Positions 1 to 8,243 of a stretch of DNA of 64,000 nucleotides are shown one piece after another; position 1 is the first letter of the stretch, and each line of letters opens with the position of its first letter. Source of the stretch: DASWJS01 sp036397035 (GTDB taxonomy: Bacteria > Actinomycetota > AC-67); the NCBI GenBank assembly GCA_036397035.1, contig DASWJS010000029.1, forward strand, positions 24,848-88,847. Direction: 5' to 3'. Made by a program: the position numbers and the translations under genes. Under the pieces are notes generated by a model. The model saw nothing but the letters and a program-made list of their open reading frames with translations. It had not been told where the DNA came from and did no database searches.

Positions 1-90
1 GAGGCGCCGGTCGTAGGCGGCGAGCGCGTTCGCGACCGCGTCGGCAAAGTCCGCGTCGAGGGATCCAACCCGCTGCGTCGCCGGCTTCAT
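1..90 (-). CDS. partial hypothetical protein (N-terminus only)
   Basis: A minus-strand reading frame starts at ATG (88-90) and runs off the left edge of the window. The 30 visible residues begin MKPATQRVGSLDADFADAV. They are too short to assign a family. The frame diverges from the ABC transporter operon at 145, so the roughly 55 bp between them should hold both promoters. Whether it is a real gene can only be judged with the neighbouring sequence. Confidence 0.4.
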   Translation of the reverse strand, partial: MKPATQRVGSLDADFADAVANALAAYDRRL

Positions 91-144
91 CGAGGTCAAT
101 CGTAGTCCGACGAGCGACTCGCGCACGTCTTACGATGTCGCGAC

Positions 145-1044
145 ATGACCGCTCCCCCGATCGAGATCGCCGGTCTCTCCAAGCGCTTCGGCGCGGTCGT
201 CGCGGTCTCGGACGTGTCGCTAACGATCGAGGAGGGCGAGTCCTTCGGCTACCTCGGGCCGAACGGCGCCGGGAAGACGACGACCATCCGGTGCATGCTC
301 GGGCTCATCAAGCCGACGGCCGGCTCCGTGCGCATCCTCGGACACGACGTCTCGCGCGACCTGAACGCCGCGCTCGAACGCATCGGCTCCCTTCCCGGAG
401 AGTTCGGGATCTGGCCGTCGATGACCGGCCGCGAGGTGCTCGACTACCTGTCGTCGCTGCACCCCGCGCCGCCGGTGCGCCGGGAGGACCTGCGCGGGCG
501 GTTCGAGCTGTCGCTCGCCGACCTCGACAGGCAGGTCCGCTTCTATTCGCGCGGCATGCGCCAGAAGCTCGGGCTGATCCAGGCCTTCGAGCACGAGCCC
601 GCCTTGATGATCCTGGACGAGCCGACCGAGGGTCTGGACCCGGTGATGCAGCAGCGGTTCATCGCGCTGCTGCGCGAGTACCGCGCGCGCGGGGGCACCG
701 TGTTCATGTCCTCGCACATCCTCAGCGAGGTCGAGCTGGCGACCGACCGCGTCGGCGTGGTCAAGGAGGGGAAGCTCGTCCGCGTCGGGTCGGCGACCGA
801 CCTCACCGGCGAGCGCGTGCGCCACTGCTCGCTCACCCTGGCGGACGAGGTGCCGGCGGGATTGCTCGACATCGAGGGCGTGAGCGACCTCGTCATGGCG
901 TCGCCGTCGCACGCACGCTTCGAGTTTCGGGGGGACATGCAGCCGCTGATCGAGCGGCTCGCTGCCGTGCACGTGCTGGAGTTCCTCGCCGAGCCCGAGA
1001 GCCTCGCCGACGCCTTCTTCGACATCTACCAGGAGTCGACGTGA
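145..1044 (+). CDS. ABC transporter ATP-binding protein
   Basis: A 299-residue nucleotide-binding subunit of an ABC exporter that would energise the permease encoded next. Visible motifs are Walker A GPNGAGKTT (about 38-46), a C-loop YSRGMRQKLG (about 134-143, the SRGMRQK variant typical of DrrA/CcmA-type exporters), Walker B LMILDEP (154-160) and the H-loop histidine in SSHIL (about 191). The C-terminal 80 residues are a variable extension common in the ABC-2 class. The stop overlaps the GTG start of the permease (GTGA), so the two are translationally coupled. The substrate is unknown; drugs, lipids or antibiotics are all possible for this class. Confidence 0.9.
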   Translation: MTAPPIEIAGLSKRFGAVVAVSDVSLTIEEGESFGYLGPNGAGKTTTIRCMLGLIKPTAGSVRILGHDVSRDLNAALERIGSLPGEFGIWPSMTGREVLDYLSSLHPAPPVRREDLRGRFELSLADLDRQVRFYSRGMRQKLGLIQAFEHEPALMILDEPTEGLDPVMQQRFIALLREYRARGGTVFMSSHILSEVELATDRVGVVKEGKLVRVGSATDLTGERVRHCSLTLADEVPAGLLDIEGVSDLVMASPSHARFEFRGDMQPLIERLAAVHVLEFLAEPESLADAFFDIYQEST

Positions 1045-1850
1045 ACCGCGCCGTGTTCGCCTTCAGCATCCGGCGCTCGATCCGCTCGTCGCTGCTGATC
1101 GCGGTCGGCGTCGGGCTGTTCTACTGGGTCGTGCTGCTGGCCTCCTCGAGCTTCCTCGGCGACGGGACCGAGCCGCTCCCGAGCTTCCTGACCGAGCCGC
1201 CGCGCGTGATGAAAGCCTTCATCGGCGGGTCGGCCAACTTCGTCAGCCCGGTCGGCTGGATGGCCTCCGGCGTGCTCCACCCGATCATCCTGTCCCTGAC
1301 GACGATGGGCGCGTTCATGATCGCCACCGGCACGGGGGCAACCGAGCTGGAGCGCGGGACGCTCGACCTCGTGCTCGCGCGGCCGGTCGGGCGCGTGCCC
1401 TACGTCGCGGCGCGCGGACTGGCGGGCCTGGTCATGCTGACGCTGGTCGAGGCGGGAGCCGTGGCGGGAACCTTCGTCGCGTACGCGACCGTGCCCGGCG
1501 TCGATCAGCTCGTGCCCGGGCGCATCCTGCTGATGTTCGCCGGGCACTGGTTGCTCTTCGCGGCCTTCTCGACGACCTGTCTGGCGATCTTCGCCCGCGC
1601 CTCGTTGCGGAGCCGCGCGCTCGGCACCGCGATCGGCGTCGTCGTGGGCGCGTTCTTTCTCAACTTCCTGTCGTTGCTGTTCGACGCGCTCGAATGGCTC
1701 GGCTACCTGAGCCCGTTCCACTACTTCAACGCAGCCGACATCCTGAACGGCGAGCCCTTCCTCGGGAGCTGGGCCGTGCTCGCGGCGGTCGCGGTCGCGA
1801 TGGGAGCGTTGTCCCTGCGCTGGTTCGCCTCGCGCGACCTCACGCGCTGA
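1041..1850 (+). CDS. ABC-2 type transporter permease
   Basis: A 269-residue integral membrane protein beginning at the GTG that overlaps the stop of the ATPase gene by four bases. About six hydrophobic segments are visible: an N-terminal one around LLIAVGVGLFYWVVLLAS, others in the middle and a last one (WAVLAAVAVAMGAL) near the C-terminus. A short loop TELERGTLDLVLARPVGR matches the cytoplasmic loop of ABC-2 permeases, which often reads ERGTLE-LLLSRPV. With the preceding ATPase it should form an exporter. The substrate cannot be inferred. Confidence 0.85.
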   Translation: MNRAVFAFSIRRSIRSSLLIAVGVGLFYWVVLLASSSFLGDGTEPLPSFLTEPPRVMKAFIGGSANFVSPVGWMASGVLHPIILSLTTMGAFMIATGTGATELERGTLDLVLARPVGRVPYVAARGLAGLVMLTLVEAGAVAGTFVAYATVPGVDQLVPGRILLMFAGHWLLFAAFSTTCLAIFARASLRSRALGTAIGVVVGAFFLNFLSLLFDALEWLGYLSPFHYFNAADILNGEPFLGSWAVLAAVAVAMGALSLRWFASRDLTR

Positions 1851-1866
1851 GCCGGCGCCGCGCACG

Positions 1867-2655
1867 TCAGAGAAGCGACGCGACCTTCCCGCCGTCGATC
1901 TGGATCGTCGTGCCGTTGACGTAGGCCGCGCGCTCGCTCGCCAGGAACGCGACCAGCGCGCCCAGCTCCGCCGGGTCGCCGATGCGACCGACCGGGATGC
2001 CCTGCGTCATCGGCGCGAGCGCCTGCTCGAGGGAGATGCCCTCGTCCCGCGCGCGTTGCTCTCCGATCGAGGTGAGACGGTCGGTGAGGAACGGCCCCGG
2101 CGCGACGGTGTTCACCGTGACGCCGTCGGCGGCCACCTCGCCGGCGAGCGTCTTCAGGAAGCCGGCCAGCCCGGCGCGCATGGTGTTGGACAGCCCGAGC
2201 CCGGCGATCGGCTCCTTGGCGGCCGCGCTCGTGATCGCGATCACCCGCCCCCAGCCGCCCGCGCGCATGTGCGGCAGCGTCGCGCGCACCAGGCGAACGG
2301 TCACCATCAGGTTCGCTTCGAACGCGGCTCGAAAGGCGGCGTCGTCGAACGTGGCGACGGGACCGGGCGGCGGGCCGCCGTTGTTGGCCACGAGGATGTC
2401 GAGCCGCCCGAACGCATCGGCCGCCTCGGCGACGAAGCGCTCGCACGCGTCGGGCGCGTTGAGGTCGGCCGCGACCGCGTGCACACGCACGCCGTGGGCG
2501 CGCAGCTCGTCCGCGGTCGCGGCGAGCGCCTCCGCGCCGCGCGCGCAGATCGCAACGTCGCAGCCCTCGCGCGCGAGCGCTTCCGCGCTCGCGCGCCCGA
2601 GTCCCTTGCTCGCCGCGGCCACCGCCGCCGCGCGGCCCTTCAGTCCGAGGTCCAT
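1867..2655 (-). CDS. SDR-family oxidoreductase with altered catalytic residues
   Basis: A 262-residue Rossmann-fold short-chain dehydrogenase/reductase. The N-terminal nucleotide-binding turn reads AAASKGLG (13-20) and the NNGG motif lies at 91-94. Asn115 and Ser143 occupy the usual catalytic Asn and Ser positions. The classical YxxxK is absent: the helix reads LSNTMRAG, which places Ser in the Tyr slot (about 156) and Arg in the Lys slot (160). The C-terminus (NGTTIQIDGG) is normal for FabG-like SDRs. This may be an SDR subgroup with a different mechanism or a binding protein, so the FabG-type reaction should not be assumed. It converges on the ABC operon with a 16 bp gap. Confidence 0.85.
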   Translation of the reverse strand: MDLGLKGRAAAVAAASKGLGRASAEALAREGCDVAICARGAEALAATADELRAHGVRVHAVAADLNAPDACERFVAEAADAFGRLDILVANNGGPPPGPVATFDDAAFRAAFEANLMVTVRLVRATLPHMRAGGWGRVIAITSAAAKEPIAGLGLSNTMRAGLAGFLKTLAGEVAADGVTVNTVAPGPFLTDRLTSIGEQRARDEGISLEQALAPMTQGIPVGRIGDPAELGALVAFLASERAAYVNGTTIQIDGGKVASLL

Positions 2656-2693
2656 CGGTTCGCGGATGATAGCCGCGCCGTTAGGATGACCCC

Positions 2694-3062
2694 ATGCCCA
2701 AGCCCGAACGCTACGTCTTCGTGTGCACGAACCAGCGCCCGCCCGGGCACCCGCGCGGGTCGTGCATCGACAAGATGTCGGCCGAGGTGCTCCAGGAGTT
2801 CCGCGACCTCCAGGGCGAGAAAGGGCTCGCGACGTTCAAGGTCGTCGCCACCGGATGCCTCGAGCCGTGCCTGGCGGGGCCGAGCGTCTACGTCGCGCCC
2901 GACGACGTCTGGTACGGCGGCGTGACCGTGCCGGACGTCGAGCGCATCATCGACGAGCACCTCGTCGGCGGCCGTCCCGTCGAGTTGTTGATCCTGGACG
3001 AGGAGGACTTCGAGCGCTCCCAGCGCGGCCCGAAGGAAGCCCCGCCGAGCGGGCTCACCTAA
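2694..3062 (+). CDS. thioredoxin-like [2Fe-2S] ferredoxin
   Basis: A 122-residue protein of the thioredoxin-like 2Fe-2S family (the NuoE / Aquifex-type ferredoxin fold). Four cysteines are spaced as in the family: Cys11 and Cys24 (VCTNQ...GSC) followed by Cys55 and Cys59 (TGCLEPC). The intervening segment and the downstream PDV-RIIDEHLVGGRPV stretch match small (2Fe-2S) ferredoxin domain proteins that hand electrons to soluble oxidoreductases. It lies upstream of an FrhB-type iron-sulphur flavoprotein, so the two may act in one redox route, although about 265 bp separates them. It diverges from the SDR gene. Confidence 0.85.
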   Translation: MPKPERYVFVCTNQRPPGHPRGSCIDKMSAEVLQEFRDLQGEKGLATFKVVATGCLEPCLAGPSVYVAPDDVWYGGVTVPDVERIIDEHLVGGRPVELLILDEEDFERSQRGPKEAPPSGLT

Positions 3063-3105
3063 GCGGGATACTCCTGCGCGAGGACCTCGTTTGGCGGTCA
3101 GCGGC

Positions 3106-3267
3106 TCGGAGGCGAGCGATCAGCGGGTTGACGCAGGCGTAGGTCGTCACCAAGGACGTCGGCGCGTGGCGGAAGAGCCACACGTAGGACGTGAACCCGA
3201 TCAGCGGCCCGAAGCAGATGAGGGAGAGCACGCCGAGCAGCGACGCGCCGAAACCGAGCCCGGGTCG
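3106..3267 (-). pseudogene. remnant of an EamA/DMT-family transporter
   Basis: About 54 codons on the minus strand read as the C-terminal part of an EamA (drug/metabolite transporter) protein. A glycine-rich hydrophobic helix is followed by GFTSYVWLFRHAPTSLVTTY and ACVNPLIA, the typical end of the second EamA repeat. No start, no first repeat and no remaining helices are found, and the frame loses similarity after the motif. I read this as the residue of a deleted transporter gene filling the 266 bp gap between the ferredoxin and FrhB genes. Confidence 0.55.
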
Positions 3268-3328
3268 AGCCGCGACCACTCCCCGCCGATCGTTCGGGCC
3301 GCGCGCGATATTCCCGTAGGATGCGCCG

Positions 3329-4483
3329 ATGACCGAGGAGCGGACGTACGGCCAGTGGAAGGAGCTGTTCCACGAGGTCGTCGACACGAACCTGTGCACC
3401 GGCTGCGCCGCGTGCATCATGGCCTGCCCGCGGCATGTGCTCGAATATGACAACGGCGCCTACCACCCGTTCAACGTCGAGGACTCCACAGCGTCCGACG
3501 ACTGCATCCATGGTCAGCGCGGCTGCGACATCTGCACGAAGGCCTGTCCGCGCTTCCGCGCCTGGGAGCTGGAGGCCGACGAGGCGCTCTTCGGCCGCGC
3601 CCGCACGACCGACGAGGTCATCGGGATCTACCGCGACATCTTCCTGGTGCGCGCGACCGACGAGGGCATCCACGCCGCCGGTCAGGACGGCGGGCTCGTC
3701 TCGGCGCTGCTGATCTGGGGCCTGGAACGCGGGAAGATCGACGGCGCGCTGACGTCCAAGCTGTCGGCCGAGCGCACCTTCGACGCCGAGCCGGCGCTGG
3801 TGACGACCCGGCAGGAGGTGCTCGCTGCGGCCGGCTCGCGCTACACCTACGCCGCCAACCCGCTCGCGATGAAGGAAGCCGAGGAGCGCAAGCTGAAGAA
3901 CCTCGCGCTCGTCGGGATGAGCTGCCAGGCGTCGATCAACGGCACGCTCGCCGCGCGCAACGTTGCCAAGTACCGGCGGCGCATCCAGCTCACGATCGGG
4001 CTGCTGTGCTCGAAGTCCTTCACCTACGAAGGGCTCATGGAGGAGAAGATCCGCGACGAGATGGGCATTCCGCTCGACGACGTCGCCAAGGTCAACGTGA
4101 AGGGCCGCTTCATGGTCTGGCGCAAGTCCACCGGCGAGCAGATCGACGTCCCGCTGAAAGACGTGCACGCCTACACGCGCCCGGGGTGCACGCTCTGCCC
4201 CGACTTCGCCGCCGAGCACGCCGACATCTCGACCGGCGGGCTCGGTCAGTCCGACGGGTGGACGCTGACGATCGTTCGCACCGAGCGCGGCGCCGAGTGG
4301 ATGACCGAGCTGCGGGACGCCGGCTGGATCGAGGTGCGGCCGGGCAGCGAAGACCCCAAGGCGATCGAGCTGATGAACCGGCTGGCCGCGCGCCAGCGCA
4401 CGCGCTGGCCTTCGACCCTCCCGGCCGATCAGCAGGCGCCGTCTGCGGTCCCGGTCGAGCTGCTGCCGAAGCCCAGGGCCTAA
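3329..4483 (+). CDS. Coenzyme F420 hydrogenase/dehydrogenase beta-subunit (FrhB) family protein
   Basis: A 384-residue iron-sulphur flavoprotein. The N-terminus carries two ferredoxin-like cysteine sets: Cys23, Cys26, Cys29 and Cys33 (CTGCAACIMAC), then Cys59, Cys66, Cys69 and Cys73 (GCDICTKAC). The rest matches the FrhB_FdhB N and C domains, including the conserved stretch GQDGGLVSALLIWGLE and the cysteine motif RPGCTLCPDFAAEHADIS. FrhB proteins move electrons between iron-sulphur centres and F420 or other flavin acceptors; the actual partner here is unknown. The F420 link is supported by an LLM-type oxidoreductase at 61.4 kb. Its stop overlaps the stop of the convergent PDZ gene. Confidence 0.85.
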   Translation: MTEERTYGQWKELFHEVVDTNLCTGCAACIMACPRHVLEYDNGAYHPFNVEDSTASDDCIHGQRGCDICTKACPRFRAWELEADEALFGRARTTDEVIGIYRDIFLVRATDEGIHAAGQDGGLVSALLIWGLERGKIDGALTSKLSAERTFDAEPALVTTRQEVLAAAGSRYTYAANPLAMKEAEERKLKNLALVGMSCQASINGTLAARNVAKYRRRIQLTIGLLCSKSFTYEGLMEEKIRDEMGIPLDDVAKVNVKGRFMVWRKSTGEQIDVPLKDVHAYTRPGCTLCPDFAAEHADISTGGLGQSDGWTLTIVRTERGAEWMTELRDAGWIEVRPGSEDPKAIELMNRLAARQRTRWPSTLPADQQAPSAVPVELLPKPRA

Positions 4484-5484
4484 GCGGTCCGCGGCTCCAG
4501 CGCCGGGTTCACCGCCGCGAGCGCCTCCTCGCGCGTGGCGGGCCTTGCGTGCGCGGCGGTCCCGTAGTCGATGCGCGCAAACCCGCCGTCCTCGCCCACG
4601 AAGGCGGACCCGATGTGGTTCCCGAGCGAATGCGACTCCCACCGGTGCGCGAGCGGGCGGGCCCGGCCCACCGTGATGCGCTCGCGGCCCCGATAGAGCA
4701 TCGCCGCTGGCGCGGCAGGTTGACCGAGCCCCTCGTTCAGGGGGGCGTAGTGGAAGCACGCGCCTTCCGTGGGCGCAAGGAAGAGCGACAACGTCGGGAC
4801 CGCGTAACTCGGGAGCAGCTCGGCGGGGACGCGGACCGAGGCGTCTTCGGCGCCGGCCCGTCCGCGGGCGACCGAGTGCCAGCGCCGCGCGCCGCCTTCG
4901 GCTTCGACCTTGCCCTCCGTCACCCAACCCGCGACCGGGTTCTCGAACCGCGCCGACAATGCCTGCGGGTGCGAGGCGACGTCCAGGATCAGGTTCACGA
5001 CGAAGTGGTTGAGCCCCCACTGCTTTCCGCCGTCGAAGGCGACCTCGTAGCCGAGCAGCAAGCGGTCGCCCCGGCGCCGGTAGACGTGGTGCTCGAAGCC
5101 GGCGCGCCGCCGCCCCAGCCAGAAGCTCAGCCAGAAGTTCCGCGGCTCCGTGCGCAGCGAGGAGAAGTCGAACGACACCGCGCGCTGCGCGGGCCGCACC
5201 TCAAGGGGCTCGCCCTTCAGGACCGGATGGACGGAGACCCCGAGCCGGCCGGAGCGAACGCGCACGCGCTTCCGCTTGCCGGCGCGCAGGACGAGCAGCT
5301 CCACGGTCTCGCGCTCGGCGCTCGCGTCGACCGCCGCGCCGAGGTCTTCGGCCGAGCCGAGCGCACGCTCGTCGTAGGCGACGAGGATGTCCCCCTGCCG
5401 TACTCCGGCCTCGCGGGCGGGCGATCCCTCCAGGACCATCGTCGCGAGCAATCCCGATTCCTTCGGCGTGATGACCCGGTCCAT
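4480..5484 (-). CDS. PDZ-domain protein, C-terminal domain unrecognised
   Basis: A 334-residue protein with an N-terminal PDZ domain of about 80 residues: GLLATMVLEGSPAREAGVRQ then GDILVAYDERALGSAEDL resembles the carboxylate-binding part of HtrA/DegP PDZ domains. No protease domain, signal peptide or membrane segment is visible. The remaining 250 residues are rich in aromatics and arginine (for example RNFWLSFWLGRRRAGFEHHVYR) and I do not recognise them. It could be a cytoplasmic scaffold or regulator. The stop codon (TAG on the minus strand) shares bases with the TAA of the convergent FrhB gene. Confidence 0.6.
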   Translation of the reverse strand: MDRVITPKESGLLATMVLEGSPAREAGVRQGDILVAYDERALGSAEDLGAAVDASAERETVELLVLRAGKRKRVRVRSGRLGVSVHPVLKGEPLEVRPAQRAVSFDFSSLRTEPRNFWLSFWLGRRRAGFEHHVYRRRGDRLLLGYEVAFDGGKQWGLNHFVVNLILDVASHPQALSARFENPVAGWVTEGKVEAEGGARRWHSVARGRAGAEDASVRVPAELLPSYAVPTLSLFLAPTEGACFHYAPLNEGLGQPAAPAAMLYRGRERITVGRARPLAHRWESHSLGNHIGSAFVGEDGGFARIDYGTAAHARPATREEALAAVNPALEPRTA

Positions 5485-5547
5485 GCGCCACCTCCGCGCG
5501 CGAACCTATCGGTTCGACGCGCGCCGGGTCCAGACCGCGACGCGATG

Positions 5548-5572
5548 GAGGCCGGCCCTTCGGGCCGGCCTC
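5548..5572 (-). terminator. hairpin after the secreted-protein gene
   Basis: A perfect inverted repeat, GAGGCCGGCCC - TTC - GGGCCGGCCTC (11 bp stem, 3 nt loop), lies 20 bp beyond the stop of the 5593-6102 gene. No T-tract follows on the minus strand, so termination strength is uncertain. Confidence 0.55.
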
Positions 5573-5592
5573 TCTCGCTCACCCCGTCAGCC

Positions 5593-6102
5593 TTAGGGGC
5601 AACCTTCCGGACCCGCGGCGCTCACGCTGCAATCGAGCGCATCCGGGTTCGACGAGCCATCCCCGCCTTGAGCACCCGTGTACCAGGTTCCGCCGCTTCC
5701 TCGACGGGCGTGCACGCCGTCCGCGCCGACGTCGTAGCGCTGCCAGCCTCCCGCGGAGCTTTCGTTGTCGCGGTCGGAGCCGTCGATGAAGACGCTCACG
5801 CTGTCGTCGGACTGACGCGCGCCGCCGACGCGACCCTTGACCGGCAGGGTGTCGCCGCTGTCGGCGCAGCCCGAGACGCCGGTGGCCGGATCGGCGTAGA
5901 GCGTGAAGGCACCGCCGACGTCCGTGCCGCCGTCACAGCGCGTGTAGTAGGGGCCCCAGGGGGACTTCTTGTTCGCGCGGTCGCGGCACTCGGACCCGCC
6001 GGTGCGGTCCTTCGTGCACTTCGTCTGCGCCTCCGACGCGCCGACGCCGCCGGCGACGGCCGCGACGATCGCGCACGCCAGGACGATCTTGGCTTTCCTC
6101 AT
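5593..6102 (-). CDS. secreted hypothetical protein
   Basis: A 169-residue protein with a clear Sec signal peptide: MRKAK, then a hydrophobic core, with likely cleavage near GASEAQ. The mature part is small, polar and rich in Gly, Asp and Ser, with six cysteines (KCTKD, SECRD, TRCDG, SGCADSG, ALDCS, EGCP) that suggest disulphide bonding outside the cell. There is no membrane anchor. I do not recognise a family. The gene is monocistronic, with a hairpin behind it and a divergent hydrolase gene upstream. Confidence 0.6.
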   Translation of the reverse strand: MRKAKIVLACAIVAAVAGGVGASEAQTKCTKDRTGGSECRDRANKKSPWGPYYTRCDGGTDVGGAFTLYADPATGVSGCADSGDTLPVKGRVGGARQSDDSVSVFIDGSDRDNESSAGGWQRYDVGADGVHARRGSGGTWYTGAQGGDGSSNPDALDCSVSAAGPEGCP

Positions 6103-6293
6103 GCGAACTGCCTCCTTCTAGGACCCCTCGGCGAACAGAGTTCGCGCTGCGGCACGGGTTCCCCTTCTGGGCGCGCGATCTTGGGTGCGGGCGAAGCGGC
6201 ATCTCCGGGCACAGGGCGACTCCTGCTCGATGCCTTTGCGAATCCGCCCGTTCGGTAGGCTACCGGGCCGGCACACGTCAAGAGGAGGCACGC

Positions 6294-7079
6294 ATGCCCG
6301 AGGCGATGGAACTTGCGTTCGAGGAGCGGGGGTCGGGCCCGGTCTTGGTCTTCATCCACGGCTTTCCGTTCGACCGGACGATGTGGATCCCGCAGCTCGC
6401 GGGACTGGCCAAGATCAGGACCTGCGTGGCCGTCGACCTCCGTGGTCACGGCCTGTCGGAGGACCGCGACCCGGGCGACTACTCCTTCGACCTGTTCGCC
6501 GACGACGTGGCGGCGACCCTCGACACGCTCAAGGTGCAGGAGGCGGACGTCTGCGGGCTCTCGATGGGCGGCTACGTCGCGTTTTCGATGTGGCGGCGCC
6601 ACCGCGACCGCGTGCGGTCGCTGATCTTGATCGATACGAAGGCGGAGGCCGACTCGGACGAGGCCAGGGCCGGCCGCGAAGCGACGGCCGACCTCGTCGC
6701 GAAGGAGGGCATGGGCGTGCTGCACGAGAAGCTCGGCCCGAAGCTCGTGGGCGGCAACCCGTCGCAGGACGTCATCGACCGGGTTCAGGCGATGTTCACC
6801 GCGACCTCACCGGAGATCGCCGCCGCCGACTCGCTCGCGATGCGCGACCGGACCGACTCCACGCCCGACCTGCCCACGATCGACGTCCCGGTCCTGTGGC
6901 TCCACGGCGAGGAGGACCAGTTGATGCCGCTCGCCGGGGCCGAAGCGTCGGCGAAGGAGATCCCCGGCGCCCGCTTCGTGTCGATCCCAAAGGCGGGCCA
7001 CGTCGCCTCCATGGAGAACCCCGACGCGGTCAACGACGCGATCGCGGACTTCCTGCCGGCGAAGCTCCCCAAGGCGTGA
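6294..7079 (+). CDS. alpha/beta hydrolase
   Basis: A 261-residue alpha/beta-hydrolase-fold enzyme. The oxyanion-hole motif HGFPFDR is near residue 22. The nucleophile elbow GLSMGG places Ser90, and the rest of the triad is probably Asp208 (HGEEDQ) and His236 (GHVASME). The sequence resembles the 3-oxoadipate enol-lactonase / BioH group, but substrate cannot be read from sequence. A good Shine-Dalgarno (AGAGGAGG) precedes the ATG. It converges on fdxA, with a hairpin between. Confidence 0.85.
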   Translation: MPEAMELAFEERGSGPVLVFIHGFPFDRTMWIPQLAGLAKIRTCVAVDLRGHGLSEDRDPGDYSFDLFADDVAATLDTLKVQEADVCGLSMGGYVAFSMWRRHRDRVRSLILIDTKAEADSDEARAGREATADLVAKEGMGVLHEKLGPKLVGGNPSQDVIDRVQAMFTATSPEIAAADSLAMRDRTDSTPDLPTIDVPVLWLHGEEDQLMPLAGAEASAKEIPGARFVSIPKAGHVASMENPDAVNDAIADFLPAKLPKA

Positions 7080-7110
7080 AAGAGGGCCCGTGAAAGAGGC
7101 CGACTGAAAA

Positions 7111-7133
7111 GAGGCCGGCACAGCGCCGGCCTC
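7111..7133 (-). terminator. intrinsic terminator of fdxA (possibly bidirectional)
   Basis: The inverted repeat GAGGCCGGC - ACAGC - GCCGGCCTC lies between the convergent hydrolase and fdxA genes. Read on the minus strand, the stem is followed by TTTTC, as expected for a Rho-independent terminator of fdxA. It could also stop plus-strand transcripts. Confidence 0.65.
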
Positions 7134-7148
7134 GAATCGGCGGCAGGC

Positions 7149-7475
7149 TCAGTCGCTCGTCGCCCAGTTGGCCACGACCGGGTGATCGAAGTCGACCGCG
7201 CCGACTTTGGCCGCGCCGCCGGGTGACCCGATGCCGTTCTCCATCGTGAACCACTCGGCGTTGACCGGGGTGAACTGCTTCCACGCGTCGGGAACGTCGT
7301 CCTCGTAGAAGATCGCCTCGACCGGGCAGGCGGGTTCGCACGCGCCGCAGTCCACGCACTCGTCCGGGTGGATGTAGAGCATCCGCGGACCTTCGTAGAT
7401 GCAATCGACCGGGCACTCCTCGATGCACGCCTTGTCCTTGACGTCGATACAAGGCTCCGCGATCGTGTACGTCAC
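7149..7475 (-). CDS. fdxA: 7Fe ferredoxin (FdxA type)
   Basis: A 108-residue ferredoxin carrying [3Fe-4S] and [4Fe-4S] clusters. The N-terminal cysteines are Cys9, Cys17, Cys21 and Cys25 (PCIDV...KACIEECPVDCI), and the second set Cys40, Cys43, Cys46 and Cys50 reads CVDCGACEPAC. The conserved continuation YIHPDECVDC and the C-terminal VNAEWF segment match actinobacterial FdxA, a low-potential electron carrier for cytochromes P450 and other oxidoreductases. It is transcribed alone, diverging from the hydrolase/cysS pair. A 12-bp perfect palindrome (7495-7506) lies in the shared upstream region. Confidence 0.92.
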   Translation of the reverse strand: MTYTIAEPCIDVKDKACIEECPVDCIYEGPRMLYIHPDECVDCGACEPACPVEAIFYEDDVPDAWKQFTPVNAEWFTMENGIGSPGGAAKVGAVDFDHPVVANWATSD

Positions 7476-7583
7476 GCTTGCTACCCCCTCTTACGCGAAC
7501 GTTCGCATAGTAGCGTATCGATTGAAGATGTCGAACGGCCGCCGCGGGCGCAGCGGCGGCGCTTGTGCCGTTGGGAAACCGCC

Positions 7584-8243
7584 ATGCAAATCGAGCCGAT
7601 CACGCTCCGAACCGCCGACGGCCTCCGCCTCGAGGGGCGGCTCGGCAACCCCCCGACCGCCCGGGGCGGCGCCGTCATCTGCCATCCCCACCCGCTCTAC
7701 GAAGGCTCGATGTCGAGCGGCTTCATCCCGGTCATGCAACGCGAGATCGTCGCGGCCGGGTGGGCGTGCCTTCGCTTCAACTTCCGCGGCGTGCGGCGCA
7801 GCGAAGGCGCCTACGGCGAGGGAGCGGGCGAGCTGATCGACGCGCGCGCCGCGCTCGATGCGGTTGCTTCGGCGCTGCCCGGCACGCCGCTCGCGGTCGT
7901 CGGGTGGTCCTTCGGGGCGCTCGTGGGCCTGGCCGCCGCCGTCGCCGACGACCGCGTGGACACCTGCGTCGTCGTCGCTCCGCCCGTCTCGGTGGAGACG
8001 CCGATCGCGCTCCCGCCCCAACCGTCCGCGGACGCGCCGGCCGCCTGGGAGGGACGGCTGCTCGCCGTCTGCGGGACGCGGGACCGCTTCTGCCGACCCG
8101 ACGATCTCCGGCGCTGGACGGCATCGCGCCTCCCCGGCGCCGTCGTGGAGACCTTCGAGGGCGAGGACCACATGTTCTCCGGCACGCGCCGCGTCGAGAT
8201 GGCGAAACGCGTCGCGCGGTTTCTGGACGCGGCCATAGCATGA
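7584..8243 (+). CDS. dienelactone-hydrolase-like alpha/beta hydrolase
   Basis: A 219-residue alpha/beta hydrolase. ATG 7584 was chosen because it starts directly before the first conserved strand (QIEPITLRTADGLRLEG). The family marker CHPHPLYEGSM (about 34-44) is typical of the group around E. coli YhhA/MhpC-like small hydrolases. The nucleophile is Ser109 (VGWSFGAL), with Asp167 (GTRDRF) and His196 (GEDHMF) completing the triad. Its TGA overlaps the ATG of cysS (ATGA), so the genes are co-translated. The physiological substrate is unknown. Confidence 0.8.
   Translation: MQIEPITLRTADGLRLEGRLGNPPTARGGAVICHPHPLYEGSMSSGFIPVMQREIVAAGWACLRFNFRGVRRSEGAYGEGAGELIDARAALDAVASALPGTPLAVVGWSFGALVGLAAAVADDRVDTCVVVAPPVSVETPIALPPQPSADAPAAWEGRLLAVCGTRDRFCRPDDLRRWTASRLPGAVVETFEGEDHMFSGTRRVEMAKRVARFLDAAIA

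Noticed and set aside
3098..5020. Long minus-strand open frame across the FrhB and PDZ genes
   Set aside because: It is antisense or out of frame to two genes with clear motifs, has low-complexity Arg/Gly/Pro-rich translation, and no family resemblance beyond the EamA fragment in another frame.
7495..7506. GCGAACGTTCGC as a LexA (SOS) box between fdxA and the hydrolase
   Set aside because: The actinobacterial LexA box needs four bases between GAAC and GTTC; here the halves touch. It stays an unexplained palindrome.
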